From an uncultured Lachnospiraceae bacterium (GTDB lineage Bacteria; Bacillota; Clostridia; Lachnospirales; Lachnospiraceae), in contig CAMEJJ010000008.1 in assembly GCA_945919795.1 (NCBI GenBank), positions 61,809-125,808 of the forward strand: 64,000 nucleotides of DNA. The letters run 5' to 3'. Below, one piece after another: positions 1-8,112 of the stretch (position 1 is the first letter of the stretch; each line of letters begins with the position of its first letter). The position numbers and the translations under genes were made by a program. The notes below the pieces were generated by a model, which had not been told where the DNA came from, did no database searches, and saw nothing but the letters and a program-made list of their open reading frames with translations.

Positions 1-211
1 CAATTCTTGACTCGGTATCAAATACCGCCAGATTTCCCAGCGCATGCACGCCGGCATCCGTTCTGCTGGCTCCGATGACACGGATATTTTCACCGGACAA
101 ATCATTAAGAGCCTGATTTAGTTTTTCCTCAATTGTGACACCGTTTGGCTGTATCTGCCATCCATGATAAGCCGTTCCGTCATATGCCACAGTTATCATA
201 ATTCGTTTCAT
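1..211 (-). CDS. truA: tRNA pseudouridine synthase A, N-terminal part (runs off the window edge)
   Basis: About 70 codons are visible, from the ATG at 211 to the edge. The translation opens MKRIMITVAYDGTAYHGWQ and reaches the catalytic-Asp motif region GASRTDAGVHALG, both typical of TruA, which makes pseudouridine at positions 38-40 of the tRNA anticodon arm. It starts 5 bases after the ecfT stop codon, so it is probably the last visible gene of the ecfA1-ecfA2-ecfT-truA operon, the usual order in Firmicutes. The C-terminal three quarters lie outside the window. Confidence 0.93.
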   Translation of the reverse strand, partial: MKRIMITVAYDGTAYHGWQIQPNGVTIEEKLNQALNDLSGENIRVIGASRTDAGVHALGNLAVFDTESRI

Positions 212-216
212 TTACA

Positions 217-1038
217 TTACACCTGCAAAATATGCAAGGGGAAGAATTTACCAAGAACAATGGCTACGATTAAATATACCAATAAAAACAAATATGCTAA
301 ATAGTCTGTTTTCTGATATTTCAAAGGTTTCATTTTGGTTCTGCCCTCTCCGCCCTGATAACAGCGTGCCTCCATGGCCATGGCCAGATCATTGGCGCGA
401 CGGAACGAAGAAACAAACAGCGGAACCAGCAGAGGTATCAGTGCCTTAACCTTTTTTATGATATTGCCGCTTTCAAAATCCGCACATCTGGCCATCTGTG
501 CCTTCATAATTTTATCCGTTTCTTCCATTAAAATAGGAATGAAACGAAGTGCAATCGACATCATCATGGATATTTCGTGAACCGGAACCTTGATTTTATT
601 CAATGGTTTCATTAAGCTTTCCAAGCCGTCTGTCAGTTGATTGGGCGTTGTTGTCAATGTCATAAGCGATGATCCGATAATTAAAAAAATCAATCGGATA
701 GCCAGATAAAAAGCAGCTGCAATTCCCTCATAGGTTAAAGAAAATCTCCAAAATGATACAATTGGTTCACCCGGTGTCAAAAACAGATTAAACAATGCCG
801 TAATAATGAGTAAAATGACAATTGCTTTCAATCCTCTGACAATAAATGAAAACGGTACTTTGGAAAGACGAATCGTAAAAATTAAAAACGACAATGCAAT
901 CAGGTAAATTGTCAGGTTACGAAACATAAATAACGTAACAATATATGCAATTGTACCTACCAGCTTTACACGTGGGTCCAGTTTATGTACAACCGAATCT
1001 GCCTGATAGTATTGTCCCAGAGTAATATCTTTGAGCAT
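217..1038 (-). CDS. ecfT: ECF transporter transmembrane protein EcfT
   Basis: This 273-residue polytopic protein is the membrane scaffold linking the two ECF ATPases to interchangeable vitamin-binding S subunits. It has several hydrophobic segments (about residues 25-60, 65-85, 105-135 and 245-270). It also has the two Ala-Arg-Cys coupling motifs of the family, ARCADF near residue 183 and EARCYQG near residue 223, which sit on the cytoplasmic helices that dock on the ATPases. Length is normal. It lies between ecfA2 (73-base gap) and truA (5-base gap) and is surely co-transcribed with them. Confidence 0.95.
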   Translation of the reverse strand: MLKDITLGQYYQADSVVHKLDPRVKLVGTIAYIVTLFMFRNLTIYLIALSFLIFTIRLSKVPFSFIVRGLKAIVILLIITALFNLFLTPGEPIVSFWRFSLTYEGIAAAFYLAIRLIFLIIGSSLMTLTTTPNQLTDGLESLMKPLNKIKVPVHEISMMMSIALRFIPILMEETDKIMKAQMARCADFESGNIIKKVKALIPLLVPLFVSSFRRANDLAMAMEARCYQGGEGRTKMKPLKYQKTDYLAYLFLLVYLIVAIVLGKFFPLHILQV

Positions 1039-1111
1039 GTGTGTAATATCCTTCTAATATAAAAACCAATTCAAAAGTTTCTTTCAACATTTCAGTTAAT
1101 CGATTACAACA

Positions 1112-1975
1112 TCAAATTGTTCCCTTAACATTATGATACAAATTTACCAAAGCATCAGTTGCATCCGAAAGCGTGGTAACGCTTTCATCTACCGGATATC
1201 CCAGTTCTTTCACCTGATGCATGATATCGGTAACGGTAGGAACCGCAAGCCCAATTTCTTCCAGTTCCTGTTTGTGGGAAAATACTTCTTTGGGCGTTCC
1301 GTCCAAAAAGACCTCCCCATGATTCATAACAATAATCCGTTCTGCATAATCCGCAACATCGTCCATGCTGTGTGAAACCAGAATGATGGTACATTTCATT
1401 TTTTCATGCAGATCGCGAATCATATTCAGAATTTCTTCCCGGCCTTTCGGGTCAAGACCGGCCGTAGGCTCATCCAAAATCAAAACCTGTGGTTTCATCG
1501 CAATCACACCTGCAATTGCCACACGACGTTTCTGTCCGCCTGATAAATCAAATGGTGACTGATAAAAGAATTCATCCTCTAACCCAACCATTTTCAAGGC
1601 TTCGTAAGCTCTTAATTCCACTTCTTTTTTCGGCAGTCCCAAATTCTTGGGACCAAAGCAGACATCCGAAAAGACATCCACTTCAAACAATTGATGTTCC
1701 GGGTACTGAAAAACCAATCCAACCTGACTGCGCAGTTTCTTCCTGTCAAAATCATCATCGTGGATATCTTCTCCATTAAAATAGATTTCTCCGCCGGTTG
1801 GTTTTATCAAGCCGTTTAAATGCTGAACCAGCGTGGATTTCCCGGAACCCGTATGACCGATCAGGCCAATGAACTGTTCATCCTGCAAAACCAGATTAAC
1901 ATCTTTTAAAGCCGCAACTTCCATGGTTGTGCCTTCTTCATATATGCAGTTTACGTGATTTAGGATAATAGGCAC
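1112..1975 (-). CDS. ecfA2: ECF transporter ATPase EcfA2
   Basis: This ABC ATPase of about 287 residues powers ECF vitamin uptake together with EcfA1. Walker A (GHTGSGKST), signature LSGGQKRR and Walker B VLILDEPTAGLDP are all present. I chose the GTG at 1975 because GGAGG lies 7 bases upstream and the product then opens VPIILNHVNCIY as in EcfA2 proteins. The reading frame is open further upstream, but that stretch lies within ecfA1. With this start the gene overlaps the end of ecfA1 by 16 bases, and its ribosome binding site is inside ecfA1, suggesting translational coupling. Confidence 0.95.
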   Translation of the reverse strand: MPIILNHVNCIYEEGTTMEVAALKDVNLVLQDEQFIGLIGHTGSGKSTLVQHLNGLIKPTGGEIYFNGEDIHDDDFDRKKLRSQVGLVFQYPEHQLFEVDVFSDVCFGPKNLGLPKKEVELRAYEALKMVGLEDEFFYQSPFDLSGGQKRRVAIAGVIAMKPQVLILDEPTAGLDPKGREEILNMIRDLHEKMKCTIILVSHSMDDVADYAERIIVMNHGEVFLDGTPKEVFSHKQELEEIGLAVPTVTDIMHQVKELGYPVDESVTTLSDATDALVNLYHNVKGTI

Positions 1976-2814
1976 TGTAATTCCTCCATAAACTCTTTTG
2001 TTGTTAAAATTCCTTTTGAGAAAGGCATTCCTGCTTTTCTGCATGCTTCTGCTAACAATGTAACCTGTGGAACCGTTAATCGCAGTTTCTGCAACTCATC
2101 AACCTGCGAAAAAATTTCCTTTGGTGTTCCTTCCATTCGGATTTGTCCTTTATCCATGACAAAGACCTTGTCGGCATAAACAACTTCTTCCATATAATGG
2201 GTAATGAGAATAGCCGTTATATTCTCAACCTCATTCAACGCGCGCACGGCGCGGATTACTTCTTTTCTTCCTTGCGGATCGAGCATCGCAGTCGGCTCAT
2301 CCAAAACAATGCATTTCGGATGCATGGCAAGCACTCCGGCAATGGATACCCGCTGTTTCTGGCCGCCGGACAGTTTATTGGGCGAATGTTTCCGATATGC
2401 ATACATTCCAACAGCTTTTAGGCTTTCTTCCACTCTTTGCCAGATTTCTTTTGTGGGAACTCCCATATTTTCAGGTCCAAATCCCACATCTTCTTCCACT
2501 ACCTGTCCAATAATCTGATTATCCGGATTCTGAAATACCATTCCCGCATTTTTTCGGATGTCCCAGATATTTTTTTCCTCTCTAGTATCCATTCCTGCTA
2601 CATAAATGGTTCCTTCAGACGGAGACAAAATGGCATTCATGTGTTTGGCAAGGGTTGATTTACCGGAACCGTTATGTCCTAAGATGGCAATAAAATCGCC
2701 CTCTTTAATATCCAGATCAACACCATCAACGGCTTTGGTAATTCCCTCCACATTGCCTTCTTCGTCTCTGTGTATATATTCAAATGTCAGCTTTTTTGTC
2801 TTAATCATGCTCAT
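1960..2814 (-). CDS. ecfA1: ECF transporter ATPase EcfA1
   Basis: This 284-residue ABC ATPase is the first visible gene of the ECF operon. Walker A is GHNGSGKST, the signature is LSGGQKQR and Walker B is CIVLDEPTAMLDP. It pairs with EcfA2 to form the energising module shared by many S components. In most Firmicutes this gene directly follows rplQ. Here rplQ is 4.6 kb away and a divergent peptidase gene sits immediately upstream, so the operon must have its own promoter in the 149-base gap 2815-2963. Confidence 0.95.
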   Translation of the reverse strand: MSMIKTKKLTFEYIHRDEEGNVEGITKAVDGVDLDIKEGDFIAILGHNGSGKSTLAKHMNAILSPSEGTIYVAGMDTREEKNIWDIRKNAGMVFQNPDNQIIGQVVEEDVGFGPENMGVPTKEIWQRVEESLKAVGMYAYRKHSPNKLSGGQKQRVSIAGVLAMHPKCIVLDEPTAMLDPQGRKEVIRAVRALNEVENITAILITHYMEEVVYADKVFVMDKGQIRMEGTPKEIFSQVDELQKLRLTVPQVTLLAEACRKAGMPFSKGILTTKEFMEELQCLLS

Positions 2815-2963
2815 ATCAATCAGTTTCCATCCTTTTCATTGCAACAAATGCCGGATATAAACTTTCAAAACCGTTATACCTGTTTTTCAAGTTGTGTTAT
2901 ACTATAAAAGGCGCAGATGTTAAAATCGCGTACACCCCATTTTATATGTAGATTGGAGTAATT

Positions 2964-4004
2964 ATGGCTAAAAAAAATTACAATTATGATGATTTCAATA
3001 AACCACAGAAAAACGAAAAATTCCGTCCTATATTTATGGCGGTTCTTGCGATATTCGCAATTGGTTATTTAATCGTTTATCGCGTCTATATCAGTCAGAT
3101 GCCAAACAATCCTTCAGAGCCGGGACACGAATCCATCGTTTCCGAATCTTCCCTGGAAGATTCTACCGATTATGAACCCTTACCTGACGCTCAAACAGAC
3201 TCTTCCATTGAAGATACTGTTACCATTAATAATACGGATACAACCACCCTTACAATCTCTTCTACAGAAACAACAAAGGATGTCACTACTGCCAACAATC
3301 AAACAACGGAATCATCCGGTGATCAGGTAAAGGACATATCTTTGGAAGAAGAAACATATACTGAAGAAACACTATCCCAAGGAAAGGAACTGGTCATGTA
3401 TTCCGAGGAACGAATTCTTTATCAGGACGGTTTCTTCTATCAACCCATAACAGACGATGTAAAAGAAAGGATTTATGGTCTTTCTTATAAAACCGACTGC
3501 ACCATTCCTTATGAAGATCTGCGCTATGTCTCCGTGTTGTATTATGATTTTGAGAATCAGATACAGACCGGCGAAATCATCTGCAATAAAGCAATCGCAA
3601 AAGACCTTGTGGAAATCTTTTATGAACTGTATTGTAATCAATATCAGATTGACAAAATCCGTCTTGTGGATGAATATAATGCAGACGATGACTTATCCTG
3701 CGCCGACAACAATACCTCCTGCTTCAACTACCGAACAGTTGACGGAAGCAATACTTTGAGTAAACACGCACAAGGAGTTGCCATCGATATTAATCCTTTT
3801 CAAAATCCCTATGTCACTTATCCCAACGGTAAAGAACGTATTTCTCCTGCCGGAAGTGAACCCTATGCCGACCGTAGCAGCGGTCTTAGCCATATGATCA
3901 CGGAAGATGATTTGTGTTACAAATTATTTATCGAACACGGTTTCACTTGGGGTGGTCACTGGAAAACTCTAAAAGATTATCAACATTTCCAAAAGGCGCT
4001 GTAA
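2964..4004 (+). CDS. Membrane-anchored M15-family peptidase (VanY-like D-Ala-D-Ala carboxypeptidase)
   Basis: This 346-residue protein has a short cytoplasmic N-terminus, one membrane segment at about residues 23-40 and a long Ser/Thr/Glu-rich linker (about 45-140). The C-terminal catalytic domain has zinc-site features of the M15 family: SKHAQGVAIDINP (SxHxxGxAxD) near residue 265 and GHWKTLKDYQHFQ near the end. It probably trims peptidoglycan stem peptides outside the membrane; D,D- versus L,D-specificity cannot be told by eye. The start has TTGGAG 6 bases upstream. It is a single gene divergent from ecfA1, and its stop lies one base from the convergent stop at 4006. Confidence 0.85.
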   Translation: MAKKNYNYDDFNKPQKNEKFRPIFMAVLAIFAIGYLIVYRVYISQMPNNPSEPGHESIVSESSLEDSTDYEPLPDAQTDSSIEDTVTINNTDTTTLTISSTETTKDVTTANNQTTESSGDQVKDISLEEETYTEETLSQGKELVMYSEERILYQDGFFYQPITDDVKERIYGLSYKTDCTIPYEDLRYVSVLYYDFENQIQTGEIICNKAIAKDLVEIFYELYCNQYQIDKIRLVDEYNADDDLSCADNNTSCFNYRTVDGSNTLSKHAQGVAIDINPFQNPYVTYPNGKERISPAGSEPYADRSSGLSHMITEDDLCYKLFIEHGFTWGGHWKTLKDYQHFQKAL

Positions 4005-4005
4005 A

Positions 4006-4239
4006 TTAACGTCCTGCCAGATCCTGTAACTGTTTTACCAATTCCAAATCCGACTGCTGGACACGGATATTGGTAGTTACCGGATCCTGACCGGGATTGA
4101 TTACAGTCAGCTCAATAATAGTACCTTCCGTGATTCCTTTTCCGAACATTGTTTTAATAAATGCAACAAATTTCGGATGGGTGCTTTCAAATTTTTTTAA
4201 TGCAGTCATAATCTGCATCATTGCTGCGGGATTCATCAT
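4006..4239 (-). CDS. Small conserved-looking hypothetical protein (77 aa)
   Basis: I do not recognise the family. The product is a 77-residue soluble protein that opens with a Met-rich segment and an amphipathic helix, followed by a short beta-type stretch (about 40-65) containing IIELTVINPGQDPVT. GAGGAAAAG lies upstream of the paired ATG codons at the start. It is transcribed toward the M15 peptidase gene with only one base between the two stop codons, so the convergent transcripts must overlap at their 3' ends. It lies 165 bases downstream of coaX in the same direction. Confidence 0.65.
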   Translation of the reverse strand: MMNPAAMMQIMTALKKFESTHPKFVAFIKTMFGKGITEGTIIELTVINPGQDPVTTNIRVQQSDLELVKQLQDLAGR

Positions 4240-4373
4240 AATCTTTTCCTCTTTTCGTTTTCTGTTATCTATTGTTTCCTCGCTTAATCTATTCCATGCA
4301 TAGCTGCTTGCTCTGTTTGTGTCTGTCTGATATCTCTTTTAAATCTACTTCTATCTGTCAAATACTTATAAGT

Positions 4374-4388
4374 AGCCCTTTTAGGGCT
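4374..4388. terminator. Short hairpin after coaX
   Basis: AGCCCTTTTAGGGCT forms a 5-bp stem 17 bases past the coaX stop. There is no clear U-run on either strand, so it is only a weak terminator candidate. It belongs to a set of three similar AGTAGCCC hairpins discussed in the findings. Confidence 0.3.
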
Positions 4389-4404
4389 GATTAATATCGT
4401 TATA

Positions 4405-5172
4405 TCATTTCTTATTCTTTTCATATATGAGGGACAGTCCGACCAGCGTCAGTTCATTATCCACTGTTACCTCATGCTTGCATTGCGGAATTATTTTGGA
4501 TGATAGACCTCCGGTAGCAACAACCGGGGTTTCATATCCAAGTTCTTCCCATATTCTGTCAATGATACCGTCAATGGCGGCTACCTGACTGTAAATTATT
4601 CCGCTCTTCATACAGTCGATGGTGTTTTTACCAAGAATTTTCTTTGGCGAATCCAGACTAATTTTGGGTAATTGTGAAGTACGATTAACCAGAGAGTCCA
4701 AAGACACCCGGACTCCCGGTATAATCATACCACCAATATAATTTTTATTTTGATCCAATACACTGACTGTTGTAGCCGTTCCCATATCAATCATAATCAG
4801 TGGCGCACCGTAAAGATACAGACCCGCTACGGCATTTACAATCAGATCGGCACCCACCTGCGCCGGATTTTCCATTAAAATATTCAAACCGGTTTTTACC
4901 CCCGGACCGACAATCATACATTTCAGTCCGAATAATTTCTCAATCGCCATCTGCAGTGTCCGGTTAATGGGAGGAACTACAGACGAAATGATACATCCGG
5001 TAACGGCAGATTTTTCAATCCGATATAACTCAAACAATACGTTGAGTGTTGCCGCATATTCCAGCTCTGTTTTTAATGTATCGGTTGCAATTCTTTCAAA
5101 AAACATAATCTTTTCATCTTCTATGCAACCAACTACAATATTTGTATTTCCGACGTCGATGGCCAAAATCAT
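4405..5172 (-). CDS. coaX: Type III pantothenate kinase
   Basis: This 255-residue ASKHA-fold kinase phosphorylates pantothenate in the first step of coenzyme A synthesis. Visible motifs are the phosphate loop DVGNTNIVVG at residues 5-14, IDMGTATTVSVLD in the middle and GGMIIPGV after it. The ATG at 5172 is preceded by AAAGGAG and gives the classic MILAIDVGNTN opening; the open frame upstream of it is not needed. It lies 57 bases downstream of an ECF S-component gene in the same direction, which suggests that gene handled pantothenate. Confidence 0.95.
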   Translation of the reverse strand: MILAIDVGNTNIVVGCIEDEKIMFFERIATDTLKTELEYAATLNVLFELYRIEKSAVTGCIISSVVPPINRTLQMAIEKLFGLKCMIVGPGVKTGLNILMENPAQVGADLIVNAVAGLYLYGAPLIMIDMGTATTVSVLDQNKNYIGGMIIPGVRVSLDSLVNRTSQLPKISLDSPKKILGKNTIDCMKSGIIYSQVAAIDGIIDRIWEELGYETPVVATGGLSSKIIPQCKHEVTVDNELTLVGLSLIYEKNKK

Positions 5173-5229
5173 ATTTATTCTCCTTTTATGTATGTAAACG
5201 GATAAAATCCGAATTCCACACAAGCAAAA

Positions 5230-5703
5230 TTATCTTTTGATTGCTTTTTGTAATGCCCAGGATGCAGCACCTGCTAAAACACAGCAGGAAACTGCTTCAA
5301 TTAAGCCCTGCACGCCTACCAATGCAATAATGAATGAAATAGGGTTACTTACACCGAATGATTCAACCAATCCCTGAATATAGTCAGAATTGTAGAAGAA
5401 AATTACGATACAACCCATAAAAAGTATAGTATTTAATAAAGGACAACAGATAGCTCCTAAAAAGTAGGATGCTTTTCCGGCCTTTACTTTATTCTGGAAA
5501 AATTTAAAAAGATATGCTGTGCATAATCCCTCTAAAAATCTCGGAACCAAAATCGTCACTACCGCTAAGAAAGGATTTACTGCCATTAAGGTACTCATCA
5601 TTCCGCTGGCACCAATCGCAACCGGTATGGTAACGAGCAAAATACTTAAAAACGGTGTACGAATCGTACCGAGAGGGGTTGTTCCTAAAGCGAAACAATC
5701 CAA
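5230..5703 (-). pseudogene. ECF transporter S component, shortened at the N-terminus (possibly for pantothenate)
   Basis: The 157-residue product is hydrophobic throughout. It carries S-component-like features such as TTPLGTIRTPFLSILLV, TIPVAIGA and MAVNPFLAVVTILVPRFLEG, the part that contacts EcfT and binds substrate. S components usually run 170-210 residues and open with another membrane helix. Here the frame can begin only at a TTG at 5703 with a poor binding site, or read through a non-hydrophobic stretch to a stop near 5760. The segment between TIPVAIGA and SGMMSTL may also be shortened. It could be a decayed gene or an odd short one. Its place before coaX suggests a pantothenate link, which is inference. 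Confidence 0.55.
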
Positions 5704-5869
5704 AGAATTACATTGACAATCATGATTTGCGAATAAAGATATGAATGGTTGCCGCCTCTAAATGGTCAGCACCAAAACTTTTTGCATAGACCCATCGATG
5801 CATTTTCCTTTGGAATAACGCTCAATTTAAAAAATATCATAGCAATCTGTTTTTGTAAACCTTTGTTTT

Positions 5870-6808
5870 TCATTTTATGCATTTTGCTCTTTCAAACTCT
5901 TCTGTTGTCACTCCAATAATCCCACACGCATCCGACAGACTAACTTTTAATTTTTCTATCACATGCTCCACACTTTTAATCAGACGGTCTGCATCTCCCT
6001 TTTCCATTCCTTTTTCCATTCCTTTTTCCATTCCAAGTTCTTCCTGTTCTATCATCAATTCCTCAAATGCCTTACACATAGGTATTTCCTCCTCTTCCAT
6101 TTTTGAAATAATTGGTTTTAAATTCAGATTCACTGCAATTGCCATTTCTGTTTCATGTTCCAAATGTTGAAATTCGTCACTCTGTAGTAATGTTCTCAGC
6201 TTTTTTCTATCATTTCTACATTGGAGTGCCATAAAAAATTCTTTTAAATCTGTCCGGTAATCTTCCGGATTGACAAAATCCGCTTCCACTACCTGTATCC
6301 TATAATCCTGAATAAAACTTTCTGCATATTTTTGCACTTCCGAAGATATCTCCATCATTTCTGTCAGTCTTTGCGGCGCATCCCATTTTCCTTCTCCCAA
6401 ATATAATACAATTGTAATCACCGGAATAAATCGTTCTCCCATTTTCATCCTGCTTTTCTTTTCCGTATAGCTTTGATTTTCTCCCCTTGAACGTTTATTT
6501 TTATTCCTTTCTCTGATCTGTTTCTCATATTCTCCAGCATCATAAAGCATAATTCTTTCCGGCATACCGTAATCTATCCCTGTTTCCAATTCTACTCCAT
6601 AGCGCATTCTTGGACATTCCTGCTCCATGAGAATATCCCTCTCCTTTTCTCCTGTTGCACTTGCCAAGGCAGGATATCCTCCCCTAAGCTTTTTTAACAT
6701 TTCAGTTTTCACCGAATTCTTCCCCTGATAAATATGTACATTGATTAATTCGGCAAACCTCTCCTTGTTTGCCATAAACGGGCGCGTGTATGTATCCTTT
6801 TTGCCCAT
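5870..6808 (-). CDS. Rpn-family recombination-promoting nuclease / putative transposase
   Basis: This 312-residue protein is a member of the PD-(D/E)XK nuclease-like Rpn/YhgA group common in Lachnospiraceae. It opens MGKKDTYTRPFM and contains the GVELETGIDYGMPERIMLYDA region (usual form E-x-Q), then ITIVLYLGEGKWDAP. Near the C-terminus is a tandem MEKG MEKG MEKG repeat. Position 6808 is favoured because GAAAGGAG lies 6 bases upstream. The frame is open 47 codons further but has no better binding site. The usual Glu-x-Gln pair of the active site reads ELETG here, so activity is uncertain. No inverted ends or target duplication were seen around it. Confidence 0.8.
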   Translation of the reverse strand: MGKKDTYTRPFMANKERFAELINVHIYQGKNSVKTEMLKKLRGGYPALASATGEKERDILMEQECPRMRYGVELETGIDYGMPERIMLYDAGEYEKQIRERNKNKRSRGENQSYTEKKSRMKMGERFIPVITIVLYLGEGKWDAPQRLTEMMEISSEVQKYAESFIQDYRIQVVEADFVNPEDYRTDLKEFFMALQCRNDRKKLRTLLQSDEFQHLEHETEMAIAVNLNLKPIISKMEEEEIPMCKAFEELMIEQEELGMEKGMEKGMEKGDADRLIKSVEHVIEKLKVSLSDACGIIGVTTEEFERAKCIK

Positions 6809-6984
6809 ATAACTCCTTTCCGGCTGCAACAGGCCAGGAACACCCTTTCTGTATCCAGCCATAATTAAATTATTCTTTGTGAAATATGGCTGAAACGCCG
6901 GAACCGGATTGACCGGTATATCGTTCCCGAACGGAACTAAGATTTTCACATAAACAGATTCTAAAAAATCTGCATCTATGAATT

Positions 6985-7013
6985 ATTATAGAAATCTTAT
7001 ATTTATTTGTCAA
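6985..7013 (-). promoter_or_regulatory. Consensus sigma-A promoter of the Rpn gene
   Basis: On the minus strand TTGACA (7008-7013) and TATAAT (6985-6990) are separated by exactly 17 bases, a perfect vegetative promoter. Transcription would start near 6978 and give a leader of about 170 bases before the ATG at 6808. Confidence 0.8.
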
Positions 7014-7118
7014 TACAAATTTCAGAAATTTGTTGACGGTTTATCGTTTTTATTGATTGTTTTTTATACACCAAATTTTTTCTTGTGCTTTTCCGGTACC
7101 GGTATGTATACGGAGCAA

Positions 7119-7354
7119 GCGGCATTTATTTTGTTTTTTCATGCTTTATGTGTCCGCGGAGATTTTCTTATGGTCTATGACAAAGTGTCTTTCACAGGGA
7201 TAAGCGGACATGGATGTCCGCGCAAGCCTGCTTCGGACACGGATGTCCGTTGCAGGCGTTCCCGTCCGTTATCCAATCCTCCACCCACACTTTGACATAG
7301 ACCATTAGAAAATCCCGCGGAAAGCATAGCATGAAAAAACAAAATAAATGCCGC
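7119..7354. repeat. Fold-back element H1 (long inverted repeat with nested hairpins)
   Basis: Arms 7119-7188 and 7288-7354 are inverted copies about 90% identical, for example GGCATTTATTTTGTTTTTTC on the left and its reverse complement on the right. The 99-base centre holds two further hairpins, CGGACATGGATGTCCG at 7206-7221 and CGGACACGGATGTCCG at 7234-7249. The second is extended by GCCTGC/GCAGGC. The element lies between the rplQ terminator and the Rpn gene. The rest of 6809-7448 holds only the Rpn leader and promoter and the rplQ terminator. Confidence 0.8.
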
Positions 7355-7381
7355 CATCCCCACAACCACACCAAAAGCAAG

Positions 7382-7409
7382 AAAAAAGACCACCGCCTAA
7401 GCGATGGTC
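7382..7409 (-). terminator. Rho-independent terminator of the S10-spc-alpha cluster
   Basis: GACCATCGCTTAGGCGGTGGTC (stem 7388-7409) is followed on the minus strand by six T residues at 7387-7382. It begins 40 bases past the rplQ stop and closes the long ribosomal-protein transcript. Confidence 0.9.
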
Positions 7410-7448
7410 TCATAAAATGCTGTTTGTGTTTTGGAAAGGTATCTTAAA

Positions 7449-7985
7449 TTATACTAACTCAAGAACAACTTCCATTGCTGCGTCACCTTTACGTTCGCCG
7501 ATTTTGATGATACGTGTGTATCCACCTTTGCGGTCAACATATTTGGGTGCGATTTCATCAAATAATTTTGCAACAAGATCAACTTCTTTTGTATTTCTCT
7601 TCTTACCTGCATTCTGTGTAGGAACTTCGGTAACAGGATATAATACTTTTAACATCTGTCTTCTTGCATGAAGTCTGCTGGGAAGATCTTTTTTGATTTC
7701 CTTTTCTACTTCATCATAAACAGTAACTTTTTTACCGTCTACTACTTCTTTTACTCTCTTGCCGTCAGCATCTTTTCTTGCAACTTTTGCTTTTACCTTA
7801 ACAGTTTCAAAGTTGTCTTTTTCTTTTACAGCAAGCGCAATTAAACCTTCTGCAATTTTGCGAACTTCTTTTGCTCTTGCTTCTGTAGTAACGATTTTAC
7901 CATGATAAAGTAAATTTGTTACCTGATTTCTTAATAATGCTTTTCTCTGGCTGCTTGTTCTGCCAAGTTTTCTGTATTTTGCCAT
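7449..7985 (-). CDS. rplQ: Large-subunit ribosomal protein L17
   Basis: This 178-residue protein opens MAKYRKLGRTSSQRKALLRN, diagnostic for L17. L17 is usually 115-130 residues; here a lysine-rich insertion at about residues 55-110 separates the N-terminal part from the conserved TRIIKIGERKGDAA end. I believe such an insertion is common in Lachnospiraceae. GGAGG precedes the ATG at 7985, and a further in-frame Met upstream is rejected because it lies before this binding site. It is the last gene of the cluster, 127 bases after rpoA. Confidence 0.97.
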   Translation of the reverse strand: MAKYRKLGRTSSQRKALLRNQVTNLLYHGKIVTTEARAKEVRKIAEGLIALAVKEKDNFETVKVKAKVARKDADGKRVKEVVDGKKVTVYDEVEKEIKKDLPSRLHARRQMLKVLYPVTEVPTQNAGKKRNTKEVDLVAKLFDEIAPKYVDRKGGYTRIIKIGERKGDAAMEVVLELV

Positions 7986-8112
7986 TTTTAAATCCTCCAT
8001 TCTTGGTCCACCGGACAACGCTCTTTGGACTTATATATCCGGCAGTTGTTAGTTGCCAATCATGAGTATGTATATAAATGCTCATCGGCCTTACTTTATA
8101 TACAAATCATTG

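Noticed and set aside
5723..5806. 27-codon frame opening MHRWVYAKSFGADHLE upstream of the S-component gene
   Set aside because: Binding site spacing is poor and there is no recognisable family or downstream partner; it cannot be supported.
5870..6808. Rpn gene considered as a complete insertion sequence
   Set aside because: No terminal inverted repeats or target-site duplication are visible at its borders.
7175..7413. Open frames on the minus strand coding AAFILFFHA-type hydrophobic peptides around H1
   Set aside because: The same peptide appears from both arms because they are inverted copies. The starts lie in the rplQ terminator, and no ribosome binding site is present.
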